Positions 47,901-55,963 of a stretch of 64,000 bases of DNA are shown one piece after another. The stretch's first letter is position 1. Each line of letters starts with the position of its first letter. This DNA is from Pterois miles (Eukaryota; Chordata; Actinopteri; Perciformes; Scorpaenidae), in assembly GCA_947000775.1 (NCBI GenBank), contig CAMQGK010000001.1, positions 5,824,001-5,888,000 of the forward strand, written 5' to 3'. The translations under genes and the position numbers were made by a program. The notes under the pieces were generated by a model that saw only the letters and a program-made list of their open reading frames with translations, searched no databases and was not told where the DNA came from.

Positions 47901-50009
47901 CATTAACCCTGATATGTTGGCATGTGCTCTGAAATCATGTGTTTCCATCAGCTGAGCGGCATTTAATCAAACAGCAGACGTGTGGGGGGATGAGTCAACC
48001 AAGCAAAATAAACCAAACTATGACGTGTTGATGTAGAGCTGAAATTCGGTCGGTTTTACTGCTGTGATTGTTGACTTAAAGGCCCTCACTAAAAGATTTA
48101 TCAAGTCATAACAGATGTTGTGAAATGTGATTGTGATGAAATTGAACAGTTTTGTTCCTATAGCGTGTGGAGAGCAATGATTTGGCTAAAACAGCAACCA
48201 CACAATAATGACTTGGCAACCTTGAGACCTTAAAAAAGGGGGGATTTCAAAAACAAAAATTCGATTTTCAGAGACTTTGTCTTATTCTTTCTGGTGAAAA
48301 TAACAAAATGATGAGGTCACTGCAACAGCATTTTTATATTAAACCTTTAATTTTACCTTTAACCCCCAGGACAGAAAGCTTTCTTTCTTTTAGTTCTTTC
48401 CATTTCTCTCTCCTCTCACATAATGAAGGTTTCAGACACAACGCCACCACGGCGCTCTGAAACCCATTATTTTCAACAGATTGCGCCACGCCACGACGGC
48501 TTTCTGCTGCATCGAGCAAAGCTCAACTTTGGGCGCCGCACGCTCTGGCGAACGCAGCTTAAACATGAGCTCAAACTGCCCTGCGTCACAAGCATAGTCT
48601 GCTCTCTATGCCGGGAAATGGCAGTTGGTGTCGTCTGGGTGGAAACAGTCAGGACTATGCACACTGTACAGTATCCTAAACAAGCTAAGATAATGAAAAG
48701 GAAAAAAAAGTGCGAAAATTTGCCATAAATCTGAAGATTTAGAATCAAGCCAATTTTGGGCCCAATTCCTCCCTCTCGAAAACAGTCAGCAAAGTCCTGA
48801 TTTGTTGATGGTTCTAAAGATTAAGTTTCCAGATGTTTGTGTGGTGTGAGATATGTCAAGAGTGGTTTTTACATCCCTGATTAGCTCAGAGGTCCATCCT
48901 GGCCTCACCGATTTCAAGTCAAAAAGAACATGTTCAACATTTACAGTGAGATATCATGTTGTGATGGGGGAACCACAGGACAGCCGATGATGCAGTCACC
49001 TGGGAAAGAGAACCAAGCTATGGAGAACCAAGCTAACTGAAGAAGCAAGGACGTGAAGCAGAACCAGTTTCCTGCTCTGAAGGAAATATCTCAACTCTTC
49101 ATTGAGGGCAACAACCCAAACTCTTTAGGAACACATTTCTCAGGACAACAACTAAAGAAATGATCCCTGAAAGTGTAGTCCTGGTTTGTTCTGGATGTTT
49201 CTCCGGGTCTGATGTCTGGACACAAACACGTTAATGCTATACTGAAGAACTGCTGTGTAATTGGTTGTACCAACAATAAATCCAAAAACGCTGACTTTGT
49301 TCCCCTGTCCTGTCCTTAAAAAGATCTAATAGAGGTTCTTCATGGGTCCAAGCTGTAGACCAGACCAGCATGGTCTTTATGGCTCCAAGCTATAGACCAG
49401 ACCAGCATGGTCTTTATGGCTCCAAGCTATAGACCAGACCAGCATGGTCTTTATGGCTCCAAGCTATAGACCAGACCAGCATGGTCTTCATGGCTCCAAG
49501 CAATAGACCAGACCAGCATGGTCTTTATGGCTCCAAGCTATAGACCAGACCAGCATGGTCTTTATGGCTCCAAGCTATAGACCAGACCAGCATGGTCTTT
49601 ATGGCTCCATTAAATAGTAGACCCTGGACTAAAATCACCAGGAACTTCTTGGTGCAAACGCAGCTAAAGACACTGACCCACACTCAGCGATAAATGATGG
49701 TACTTCTTTTGTGGTACACTGGACATCCAATACACTGATGATACTTACTATATATACTGTATGTGGGTTTTCTTCTTCTCCTCCTGCAGTAGGAAGCACC
49801 TGGTTGCTGTCCTGTACTTCAGAGGGCTGCTGAGAGGCCGTGAACACCAGCTGATCCTCCAGCGGCTCACGGAGCTGAAGAAGAAACTGGGCGGCGGCGG
49901 CAGCGACAACAGCCAAGTTTTATTTGGTGACATGCAGGTCACCGTCAACACAGACTGCCTCTCCAACCTGCCTTTCTCCTGCCTCAGCTTCCTGCTCCCC
50001 GACAACTAG
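26763..50009 (+). CDS. exoc3l4: Exocyst complex component 3-like protein 4 (EXOC3L4), complete, 13 coding exons
   Basis: The joined exons are 26763-26988, 29982-30107, 30270-30512, 31839-32457, 33200-33299, 35004-35129, 36259-36359, 38874-38972, 42927-43050, 44137-44259, 44965-45117, 46296-46417 and 49790-50009. All introns are GT-AG, the phases agree at every join, and the sum is 2,382 nt (793 residues plus stop). Residues 1-198 are a low-complexity tail: Ser/Pro-rich, a basic patch at 130-152 (KKGASIRLRRSLKF) and a Glu-rich stretch near 165-187. From about residue 199 it reads as the helical Sec6/EXOC3 family, with coiled-coil-like segments and a C terminus ending CLSFLLPDN. Sec6-family proteins work in vesicle tethering and membrane remodelling; the exact role of EXOC3L4 is not established. 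Start choice: the first in-frame ATG after the acceptor at 26738, with another at 26772. The long N-terminal tail and position upstream of tnfaip2 favour EXOC3L4 over TNFAIP2. I see no disruption. Confidence 0.88.
26989..29981 (+). other. exoc3l4: exoc3l4 intron 2
   Basis: It contains a complete TA-flanked MITE (28059-28518). No exon-like segment or other gene is seen in the rest. Confidence 0.7.
28059..28518. mobile_element. TA-flanked MITE family M1, complete copy 1 (460 bp)
   Basis: It starts TGGAGGCCAGAACCTGACAA and ends with the inverse, ...GGCAGGTTGCATCCTCCA. Terminal inverted repeats are about 29 bases with a few mismatches. The element is flanked by TA on both sides (28057-28058, 28519-28520), as expected for Tc1/mariner-type insertion. 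The interior is rich in AAATAAAT, with no open frame. Confidence 0.8.
29982..30107 (+). CDS. exoc3l4: exoc3l4 exon 3
   Basis: 126 nt, phase 1 on both sides, acceptor CTGTCAG, donor GTAAAG. It encodes about residues 76-117, including NIGGLFHKKEEDEADVAQQK. Removing it would keep the frame. Confidence 0.87.
30270..30512 (+). CDS. exoc3l4: exoc3l4 exon 4 (basic patch and acidic run)
   Basis: 243 nt, phase 1 on both sides, acceptor CATCCTCAG, donor GTACTC. It encodes residues 118-198: GFGDSIMKKGASIRLRRSLK, then an acidic run from a GAG repeat (about 30428-30450). This is the probable disordered linker before the Sec6-like part. Confidence 0.87.
30513..31838 (+). other. exoc3l4: exoc3l4 intron 4
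   Basis: I see no element or exon besides a T-run near 30867. Intron 3 (30108-30269) is short and featureless. Confidence 0.6.
31839..32457 (+). CDS. exoc3l4: exoc3l4 exon 5 (large Sec6-homology exon)
   Basis: 619 nt, enters in phase 1 and leaves in phase 2, acceptor CTCCCAG, donor GTCAGT. It encodes residues 199-404, the start of the Sec6-like region: MQINKLIEMEVLEEAHLNLL, WMEAWREAV, SYPPSFKVFSTYVRSYHRVI and LLDWIINRYK. It is GC-rich relative to its surroundings. Confidence 0.92.
32458..33199 (+). other. exoc3l4: exoc3l4 intron 5
   Basis: No recognisable element. Confidence 0.6.
33200..33299 (+). CDS. exoc3l4: exoc3l4 exon 6
   Basis: 100 nt, phase 2 in and 0 out, acceptor CGGACAG, donor GTGAGG. 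It encodes about residues 405-438: LQPDMKEEEDNLLKQLKDKY. Confidence 0.87.
33990..34148 (+). mobile_element. tRNA-derived SINE, truncated copy 3
   Basis: Head GGTGTAGTGGTTAGCACTGT, B-box-like GCAGGTTTGAATCTGG, then TTAGCGTGGGTTTTCTCCAG and a shortened body ending ACGATGGACTGGTGA. It has no ATGG tail and joins directly to MITE M1 sequence. Confidence 0.75.
34158..34557 (-). mobile_element. MITE family M1, internal part, copy 2
   Basis: It matches the right half of the 40963-42159 copy in reverse. Shared blocks include TATTCATATTATTTGCATAA, GACATGTATAAAGAAA and TTTGGGGAAATAAATAA. It joins the following SINE at the same point (...TTTATTTATGCGGCGGTGCA) as in that copy. The outer TGGAGG end is missing. 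Confidence 0.7.
34558..34800 (+). mobile_element. tRNA-derived SINE, copy 4
   Basis: Head GCGGTGCAGTGGTAAGGACT, then AAGAGGGTCACATGTTTGAA, GTGTGAATGTGAGCGTGAAT and GATGGACTGGCGACCTGTCC. It is truncated before the ATGG tail. Confidence 0.8.
35004..35129 (+). CDS. exoc3l4: exoc3l4 exon 7
   Basis: 126 nt, phase 0 on both sides, acceptor TTGCTGCAG, donor GTACGA. It encodes residues 439-480: EDMKSSLDRVTELEYEEVWR, then DFLNSLFHMDIWT. Confidence 0.88.
35130..36258 (+). other. exoc3l4: exoc3l4 intron 7
   Basis: It contains a reverse-orientation SINE (35632-35852). Otherwise nothing recognised. Confidence 0.65.
35632..35852 (-). mobile_element. tRNA-derived SINE, copy 5, 3'-truncated
   Basis: On the plus strand it reads GACAACCATTCACACTTACA, AACATGCAAACTCCACACAG and CATTCGAATTGCAGCCCTCT, the reverse of the SINE core and head. 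Confidence 0.78.
36259..36359 (+). CDS. exoc3l4: exoc3l4 exon 8
   Basis: 101 nt, phase 0 in and 2 out, acceptor CTCTGCAG. The donor GTTTGT is weak but keeps the frame with exon 9. It encodes LIDAQLEQRVISCCLQELKE. Confidence 0.85.
37425..37590 (+). repeat. Dispersed repeat family R3, copy 2
   Basis: It shares TGGTCCAGACTGAAGTATCA-type text, GGATGGACTGC, TTCATGG, AGAGGATGAATCCTGCTGAC and CTCTGACTTTTG with 55425-55540 and, more weakly, 18205-18420. Confidence 0.55.
38165..38605. mobile_element. AGTACT-rich repeat R4, near-complete copy
   Basis: The left end GGTGGAAGAAGTACTCAGAA and the right end ...ATAATGCTTCCACCACTG are roughly inverted (GTGGAAG / CTTCCAC). This suggests a short inverted-repeat element of about 430 bp that gave rise to the R4 fragments elsewhere. 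Confidence 0.6.
38874..38972 (+). CDS. exoc3l4: exoc3l4 exon 9
   Basis: 99 nt, phase 2 on both sides, acceptor TCTTCACAG, donor GTAAGT. It encodes FEAELRHQCSALRPQPLWTE and YQITYINSFSAL. Confidence 0.88.
40963..42159 (+). mobile_element. TA-flanked MITE family M1, copy 3, carrying a SINE
   Basis: Left end TGGAGGACGTAACCTGCCAA, right end ...GGCAAGTTTTGTCCTCCA: inverted repeats of about 29 bases, flanked by TA (40961-40962, 42160-42161). The length of 1,197 bp includes a SINE at about 40998-41330. The interior is repetitive ATTTATTT, including a duplicated block around 41452-41640. Confidence 0.8.
40998..41330 (-). mobile_element. tRNA-derived SINE, copy 6, nested in MITE M1
   Basis: The plus strand reads CCATCTATCTGCAACCACTT, GGGGGGCTGGAGCTGATCCC, GGAACATGCAAACTCCACAC, then CGGATTTAAACGCGTGACCC and a head CGCTGCACCACCGC: the reverse of the SINE consensus. 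Confidence 0.85.
42927..43050 (+). CDS. exoc3l4: exoc3l4 exon 10
   Basis: 124 nt, phase 2 in and 0 out, acceptor CTCCTGCAG, donor GTACAG. It encodes QHMDVYRDTCPEEVDGLRKE and LIFRLVQVLEDQFKEDVK. Confidence 0.88.
43051..44136 (+). other. exoc3l4: exoc3l4 intron 10
   Basis: It holds a stretch (about 43430-43560: AAGTTTAGGCACAAAAACTA, TTTGGTTAAA) that looks like a dispersed fish repeat, also hinted at in reverse near 37080-37130. Otherwise nothing. Confidence 0.5.
44137..44259 (+). CDS. exoc3l4: exoc3l4 exon 11
   Basis: 123 nt, phase 0 on both sides, acceptor GTTTTCCAG. The donor GTGAGG runs straight into an AGG repeat. It encodes PYLRRMMTRKWLTNDEDFQQ and a Cys/His-containing helix. Confidence 0.88.
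44260..44964 (+). other. exoc3l4: exoc3l4 intron 11
   Basis: It begins with an AGG repeat at the donor (44260-44285) and ends with the long TG repeat before the exon 12 acceptor. Confidence 0.8.
44895..44951. repeat. (TG)n microsatellite abutting a splice acceptor
   Basis: About 28 TG units ending 13 bases before the AG of the exon 12 acceptor. It replaces most of the polypyrimidine tract. Confidence 0.96.
44965..45117 (+). CDS. exoc3l4: exoc3l4 exon 12
   Basis: 153 nt, phase 0 on both sides, acceptor CGGCAACAG (short pyrimidine stretch after a TG repeat), donor GTAATT. It encodes AFASRLHYHVVREYIGQLMK and IRLQWGELRNLFEDM. Skipping would delete 51 residues in frame. Confidence 0.88.
45118..46295 (+). 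other. exoc3l4: exoc3l4 intron 12
   Basis: More than half is the 55-bp minisatellite. The rest is unremarkable. Confidence 0.7.
45311..45935. repeat. Minisatellite, 55-bp unit, about 11 copies
   Basis: The unit runs TTCACTGTCCCCAGTTCACC, GTCAGGGGAGTTACC, GCAGCAGCCACGGTGCTGCG. Copies are nearly identical. Each unit contains CGCAGCA-(7 nt)-TGCTGCG, an exact hairpin. The apparent 161-codon frame here is caused by the repeat. Confidence 0.95.
46296..46417 (+). CDS. exoc3l4: exoc3l4 exon 13
   Basis: 122 nt, phase 0 in and 2 out, acceptor TGTGGCAG, donor GTAAGC. It encodes THEWLYAAGDDLSDVIRQKN and HLQPLVEHYPDF. Confidence 0.88.
47190..47275 (+). mobile_element. tRNA-derived SINE, small 3' fragment
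   Basis: CCATGTGATGGACTGGCGTT then GTACCCCGCCTTCCCC matches the 3' half of the SINE core. Degraded. Confidence 0.5.
49345..49610. repeat. Minisatellite, 37-bp unit, about 7 copies
   Basis: The unit is CTCCAAGCTATAGACCAGAC then CAGCATGGTCTTTATGG. It ends about 180 bases before exon 14. Each unit contains the inverted repeat AGACCA-GCA-TGGTCT. Copies are almost identical. Confidence 0.95.
49790..50009 (+). CDS. exoc3l4: exoc3l4 exon 14 (last coding exon)
   Basis: 220 nt to the TAG at 50007-50009, acceptor CTCCTGCAG. It encodes RKHLVAVLYFRGLLRGREHQ, LTELKKKLGGGG (a Gly run) and the C terminus CLSNLPFSCLSFLLPDN. Confidence 0.9.
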
Positions 50010-50035
50010 TCAGCCCAATGTGGAGAACGAGGCCA

Positions 50036-50041
50036 AATAAA
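50036..50041 (+). terminator. exoc3l4: Poly(A) signal AATAAA for exoc3l4
   Basis: AATAAA lies 27 bases after the stop codon. If used, the 3' UTR is only about 40-60 bases. Longer alternative ends further downstream cannot be excluded. Confidence 0.55.
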
Positions 50042-51600
50042 CGCTCAAGAGGTGAGGTTGTGACGGGAAAGTTACAGGGTTTTCTTAAAGCTGGTTTGAC
50101 TAATTTTAATTAAGGTCCTTGCTCTCAGACAGAAGGAAACAATCTGAAATCAGGATCAGCACGCTGCATTGGTAGCTCCCAGCAATTTTAACGAAGCAAC
50201 ATTTCGATCTAATAGAGATGTTCGTCAGGCAATGAGCAGGAGTTTGGCTGTGTGACCTGATTGACTTCCAATCAAGCAGATCACAAGCACCTGAGTGGTG
50301 ACGTGTCTGTGTCCACAGCACCTAGCACCTAATGATTTAAATAAGGACTATTAGAGTGTTCACATTCAAGTCTATGAGAAAAAGTCTTTTTGGGCCAATG
50401 ACGTCATGTGATGAACACAGAAGTTACAGTACCACCGTTCGCCACTACGACCATATTGGGATCAATGACCAGCGCTCTTCCTGGGGGTTTGTGAGCTACC
50501 AGTGCAGTGTGTGGATCCTGTTTTCTGATTTTTTTGTGTGCCTTGTGTTGATCTAGCACCTGAAACCCTTCAGATGTGCATAACCCCACAGCTTTTTTGT
50601 CCTTGCTCTCAAACAGCCATCTAAAACTCAAACTGTTGTGGGTCTGTAATTAGGGAGTCAGTTTACCTTTATTATCTCTGTCTCCCACTAAAGCGTTGTT
50701 TATACTGGTGTGAGACACCATGGTGCGGGCCTCCATAGATGGCGTGCGCACTACAAGCATGCACAGTGGTGTTTGTACTCAGCATGTTATTCGTTGCAGT
50801 CGGCACAAACCAAATATTATGTGGATAAGAAGTCAACGAGTGATAACAGAAAGGACAGAAGGCTGCCTGACAGCAGCAGTAAACACTAAAACTCTGACGT
50901 ACACTTCATAAGAATATTATGTGTTATAAGAAAATACTCTTGCATGAGGTTTATTGAATCGAGTGTTTTCTTCTTCCTTGACCAGTTGTTTTAGAGTTGC
51001 CACGTTAAGAAGTTGAACAGTAATAAGAGATGGACTAACACTCCAGATTTATCCTTTAAATAGAGTTTAAATGACGTCATAAATGAATCTAACACTCTGT
51101 CCACTGTTTTGTTCATCTAAAAGCAAATATGAGATGTCTCCTCTGACACTGACATGTTAAATTGCAGCACAAGTTACAACTTAGAAAACATTTTATTGAA
51201 GGTGACGCATGAAGGATGTTACACATTAAGAGAGATTCCATCACTGTGGGAAACTGCAGGATTGTTTTCTGGGAAGGAAACCAACTAATCCAGAAAAAAT
51301 TTAATTCATCTCAGATTGTGAAACTTTCGTGAGTGGACGAATGTGAAGCGGATAAAACAAATTAAAGACAGGTTTCTCTGCGGCATTATTCTGAATGGTA
51401 CTGTTGTTGAAAAATACGTCTTCTCTGACGGCTGTTGGACCTTAATGTGAGTTTAAAGTGTCAGATCAGCTGATGGACACTGTAAAAAAAAATATTTGCA
51501 TGTAAATGCGTTGTGTGCTGTTGAGTGAGGAACTGAATCTATAGCTGATGGTACCAGACTATTTATATATCATATGTGAAAGCTCCAAACTGCCTTGTAC
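50042..51600. other. Intergenic DNA after exoc3l4, repeat-derived
   Basis: About 50120-50640 is a dispersed repeat with rough inverted ends (TCAGGATCAGCACGCTGC on the left, the inverse of GCAGTGTGTGGATCCTGT on the right). Its part near 50365-50420 also occurs in reverse near 7530-7600. No gene is seen. Confidence 0.5.
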
Positions 51601-51604
51601 AGCG

Positions 51605-52103
51605 GAGTATTAGGCCACAATGAGGGATAAAAAAATCTGATTTTAGACTTCAGGAATAAAGTCATAATATTATGAGAAAAAAGTCGTAATTTCATGAGAA
51701 TAAAGGCATACTATTTCAAAGAAAAAAGTCAGAATATTTTGAGAATAAAGTCCAGTTTTACAAGAAAAAAGTCATAATTTAAAGAGAAAAAAGTCATCCC
51801 ATTTCAAGAAAACAAGTTGTAATATTACAAGAATAAATTCACAACTTTACATGAAAAAAGCTGTAAATTAAAGAGAATAAAGTCTTAACTAACAACAGGC
51901 AAGTCATAATAATCTTTGCAGTGTCCTGATACTGATGATAATCAGAAGATCAAGTATTTGGTTATTTGTGAAAGTATAGCTTAACAAAATTCTCCATGTT
52001 ACTCGTTCACCTCTAAAATAACACTGAATTACTACTTTATAATATTATGACTTTTTTCTTGAACCGTCAGATTTATTTTTTCCTCAGTGTGGCCCTAATA
52101 CTC
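51605..52103. mobile_element. Inverted-repeat element with about 70-bp ends and tandem core (499 bp)
   Basis: The left end GAGTATTAGGCCACAATGAG is inverted at the right end (...GTGTGGCCCTAATACTC). The similarity continues inward about 70 bases to the AGTCATAATATTAT motif. Between the arms are many copies of AAAAAAGTCATAAT / GAATAAAGTC. It is non-coding. A related array without the arms lies at 56195-56310. Confidence 0.75.
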
Positions 52104-53160
52104 ATCACAGCCTTCAGACTTTCTGTCTTCAGTGAAATATGTTCTTCTAGTGTCTTTCTGTCAAATATCTGATGTCAGATCAGAGATGTGTGCTCACAGA
52201 TGCAGAAAAACCAGCTTAATAATGTGAGTTTTTGCATATTTCTTGTATTCATTTAAGTATGATTCTGTTTCTGGTGTTTGTAAATAGTTTGTGATTATTA
52301 TCCACGGGGAGAAGAGAAGAGTTTAGTATCTCAGGATGGTTTAAATCAGGGTCTTTAAACTTTTTGGACCTGTTTTAGTACAAACGTCTGTATGTTAGAT
52401 ATTTCCTTCAGTGTAACGGGAGACCAAAGGGATCACAGAGAAATTATAACATGTTGAAAGCTATGACATCTTTTTTTATATAACATATGAAACAGATTTA
52501 GTCTCTTGAATCTCTCACGACTCCATCTGCATGTTGAGAAACTCGGGTGGACACCAAGAAGATTTTCAAGCCTGATAATAAACATTGAAAATGTTTAATG
52601 TCATTTTTTTCATGTAAATGGTTAATGCTTAAAATGTTGGCCACATTTGAATATATCAGCACTGACATCTTTAAAAACCCAAATCTTCAAAATCCACTCA
52701 GTCACTCTATCATCAACATCTTTTATTATTAATAACAGACTTTGTATGTAGAGCATTTGTCACACATACAGCTGCGTATATAAATATTTGAACAAATCTG
52801 GCAAACAAAACGCTAAACTGTAGTAGAACAGGGTAGAATTATATAAATACAACTTTGAATAACATTAAATGAAATAAGAAATAAACTTCAGTGATATTTA
52901 TGTGACTCTTCAGGATAATGATTGGAGCTAAACTAAATAAATGGTGCAGATTTTTCCTGGGTTCAATCATCAAACAGTTTGAAGAACTTTGGGTTGAAGT
53001 CCCAGATATAGATTGAATAATAATAATAATAATAATAATAAATACCCAGAATCACTTGTTATTTACAGCAGGTGGCCCACAACTCCCAGCAGCCTCTCAG
53101 TAAACACAACAGCAACATGCACAAAATGAGATTTTTATTATTTATTCTGCAAAGGAGAAG
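52104..53160. other. Intergenic DNA
   Basis: It contains an (ATA)n microsatellite at about 53017-53043. No gene is seen. Confidence 0.55.
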
Positions 53161-53164
53161 CAGT

Positions 53165-53410
53165 TCAGGAGTTCGGGTAACATAACGCAGGAAAGACATA
53201 GACAAAGACATAATGATGAGGAGAAAGAAGAGGTCACTGAGTATATCAACATTTTCATCAGAAACAAGATTACCAAGAAACACAATATATGGCTAAAATT
53301 ACAACATACTGTACAAAATTAGCTTATTACACACTGATAAATGAACTTCCATGGGCTCCACCATTTCTCACAACGTCAACAAACACGTCACAAGTCCGAC
53401 TTTCAGAAAC
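53165..53410 (+). repeat. Dispersed repeat family R1, copy 3 (uninterrupted)
   Basis: GGTAACATAACGCAGGAAAG through ATCAACATTTTCATCAGAAA, CACAATATATGGCT and ATAAATGAACTTCCATGGGC. It gives the empty-site version of the 8.1-kb SINE insertion, which is what makes the target-site duplication there readable. Confidence 0.75.
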
Positions 53411-54750
53411 TCTACTTTCCAGGTCATAAATCAACGCTGATCCTCGTGTTAAGTCGTCCTGCTTCAGCCTCCCGACCGCGATCAGAAGGAACGAGGGAGG
53501 CACCAGAGTTTTGGTCGGAGATGATAGCATTACTCCCTCCGGAGCTCCGTCACTTCACTCATCAACGGGAAACAAGACAAGGCAAGTGATCAGTGGAGCA
53601 GAAGAAAGTTAGTTTTATCGTTGTAAATATCAAGTTAAATGTTTGGTGGAAATAAGTGAAATAAATGCTGCAGCTCTTCGAGACCAACAGAGGTTTCCCT
53701 GCTGTTCAGTGAAGTGACAGGGGTTAACTCTGGATCGAGTGACGGTATCGACTCCGGCCCTGGAGACCAAAGCTCCGGTCTCCCCTGCGTCCCCTAACCA
53801 CAGTCGGGAGGCTGAAACAGGAAGAGTTAACACTGTTTTGCCAGGTGGACTTCACTAGATATTACTTTGTGGTTTTGGTGCTTCTCTGTAGTTTGTGTTG
53901 AAGACTAAGTCTGAAGAGCGTAACCATGTGAGCACAGCTTAGACACCAACTTGCAATGATTTACATGTAAAAAGAGTTACAAACAGTACCTTTAATGTTT
54001 TCAGGGATAAACCTGGCTTGACCATCACATAATAAAAGGAATCTGTCAGTGTTCATTGTGTGAATTTTCTCCTTTTTTAAACATTATTTTTGGAGCATTT
54101 TCACCTCTGTTGGGTAGACTGTCGAGAAGATGCAGAGAGGAAACATGCACAACTGTATGCCTGTTATGCATCTTATCTGAGGCACCACAAGGCCATCAGA
54201 CTCCTGATACTGTTGGTAAGATCTCCGCCTAGACGTTGTGTAATAGTGGACAAGAGCAGAGTCAGTGTGTTACAGTAAAGAGGCAACAGTCACGTTTGGT
54301 TCTTTGATGATTTCATGTTTGGCAGTGAAAGAAAAGGTGGACTCCTCTGGCGTCAGAGCCTCCTTCTCCCTGGAGGGTTTTATCATTGTTTGTTTGAATT
54401 ACTCACCAAGCTGAGATATTGTTTGTTAGGTAAAGACAGGAATCCTTACGAACAGATCAAACAGAGTGAGTTTTGATATGGTTGGGAAATGTAGTTTCAC
54501 ACTGATGGCAAAACTGTAGCAGCAAATAATAAAACAAAACCTTTCTTGCTTTGAGTATTTTCTGCTGCAGAAATGTAAATATTCAAATACTGTGTTTAAG
54601 TAAGAAAGAGGAATCTGTCAAAACCTACTGTATGTGAGGACTAGCATTTAAATCTGTAACCACACACAGGTGTTTTCACTTCCTCTTTCTATTCTCTTGG
54701 TTTCGTTGTATTTTACTTTTAGCATTTTATCAGCACATGGAGTTGATTAG
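53411..54750. other. Intergenic DNA, no gene recognised
   Basis: Short open frames only. GCCTCCCGACCG (about 53466) and its rough inverse CAGTCGGGAGGC (about 53801) suggest another inverted-repeat structure of some 350 bases. Confidence 0.45.
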
Positions 54751-54752
54751 TA

Positions 54753-54895
54753 TGGAGGACAGAACCTGCCAAAATCCAAACTAAATGAATAAATAAATAA
54801 ATGACTAGGTAAATAAATAAATAAATGTCATTGTAGCAAAATAATATTCAAAATAAATGTTACCATTAATTAAATGATAAAATGTGACATAGATT
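54753..54895 (+). mobile_element. MITE family M1, left-end fragment, copy 4
   Basis: TGGAGGACAGAACCTGCCAA, preceded by TA, then AAATAAAT repeats and ATAATATTCAAAATAAATGT as in the other copies. The right end is missing. Confidence 0.7.
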
Positions 54896-55424
54896 ATCAG
54901 TGTTTATGTTTTAATTTGCTTACAGTCTCCTCATCAGCTCTTCAGCAAACGTTTAGTGCTTCATGTAAGTAAAACTAAACTTCCCCACAATAAAACTGAA
55001 AACATCTCATTTCCTATAAAGCCTCTCTTTTCTGAAATCATTCATCCGTGTCTCCACTTGTTCTGCGTGTGTTCGTTGTGGTTGTCGGCCTGTTGAAGTT
55101 TCACATAATGTCTTTACTTTTGGTGCTGATGCAAGATACTTTTACTTTCATTTGGCTCACGTTTTACCATGTGCCAACACAGTGAGTTGCACGAAATCAG
55201 CTAAAATAGGTTCTTGTGTCACTGTGGAAAGAAATGGACAAGGAAAAAACCTTTTCTGTGAAAATGTTATTTTTGACAGAAAAAAACTACCTCTTCTTCT
55301 TTAAAATCTGTTTATAATGCAATCTGTGATTCAAAACACATTAGTCTTTTAATACAAACAAATCATTGTTGTAAAAGCGAATACACTAAAAACGCCATAC
55401 ATTTTGAACAGACTTTGGTTGAGC

Positions 55425-55540
55425 GTGAAACACAGTTTGGTCCACTACTGGATTGCCATTAAATTTGGTACACACATTCATGTCCCCTAGAGGATGAACC
55501 CCGGGTGATCTCCTGACTTTTGCTTTACCGGTAACTGTTT
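55425..55540 (+). repeat. Dispersed repeat family R3, copy 3
   Basis: It contains GGATTGCCATTAAATTTGGT, ACACATTCATGTCCCC, AGAGGATGAACCCC and TCCTGACTTTTGCTTTACC, matching the 18.2-kb and 37.4-kb copies. Confidence 0.6.
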
Positions 55541-55719
55541 ACTTAATCTAACTATGTTATTGTGCTGTCTAAACTTAACATCCTGTGAACACAGAGCAGG
55601 TTTATTTTGAAAGGACACTATGCATGTAACACACGTATATTAACACACCATCCCTGGTCCATCCAAAAGTAACGTAAGAGGACAACCCTGTGCGTCAGTC
55701 GCCAATGCCAACGCGCTCT

Positions 55720-55963
55720 GACCCTGATGAGTGCTGACCCTGATGGACTCGACCCTGATGAACTCTGACCCTGATGGGCTCTGACCCTGATGGACTCTGA
55801 CCCTGATGGGCTCTGACCCTGATGGACTCTGACCCTGATGGACTCTGACCCTGATGGACTCTGACCCTGATGGGCTCTGACCCTGATGGACTCTGACCCT
55901 GATGAACTCTGACCCTGATGGACTCTGACCCTGATGGGCTCTGACCCTGATGGACTCTGACCA
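55720..55963. repeat. Minisatellite, 16-bp unit, about 15 copies
   Basis: The unit is CTCTGACCCTGATGGA with G/A variants (GGGCTC, GAACTC). Since three units make 48 nt, minus-strand frames read as a 16-residue repeat (VRVHQGQSPSG-type). This is a repeat artefact. Confidence 0.95.

Larger units (their letters stand above)
46418..49789 (+). other. exoc3l4: exoc3l4 intron 13
   Basis: It holds a LINE-type tail remnant near 46985-47020 (TGGGACAATAAAGATATCCT), a SINE 3' fragment near 47190-47275 and the 37-bp minisatellite (49345-49610). No exon is seen. Confidence 0.6.

Noticed and set aside
53341..53589. Open frame of 82 codons
   Set aside because: It starts inside dispersed repeat R1 and has no splice signals or family similarity.
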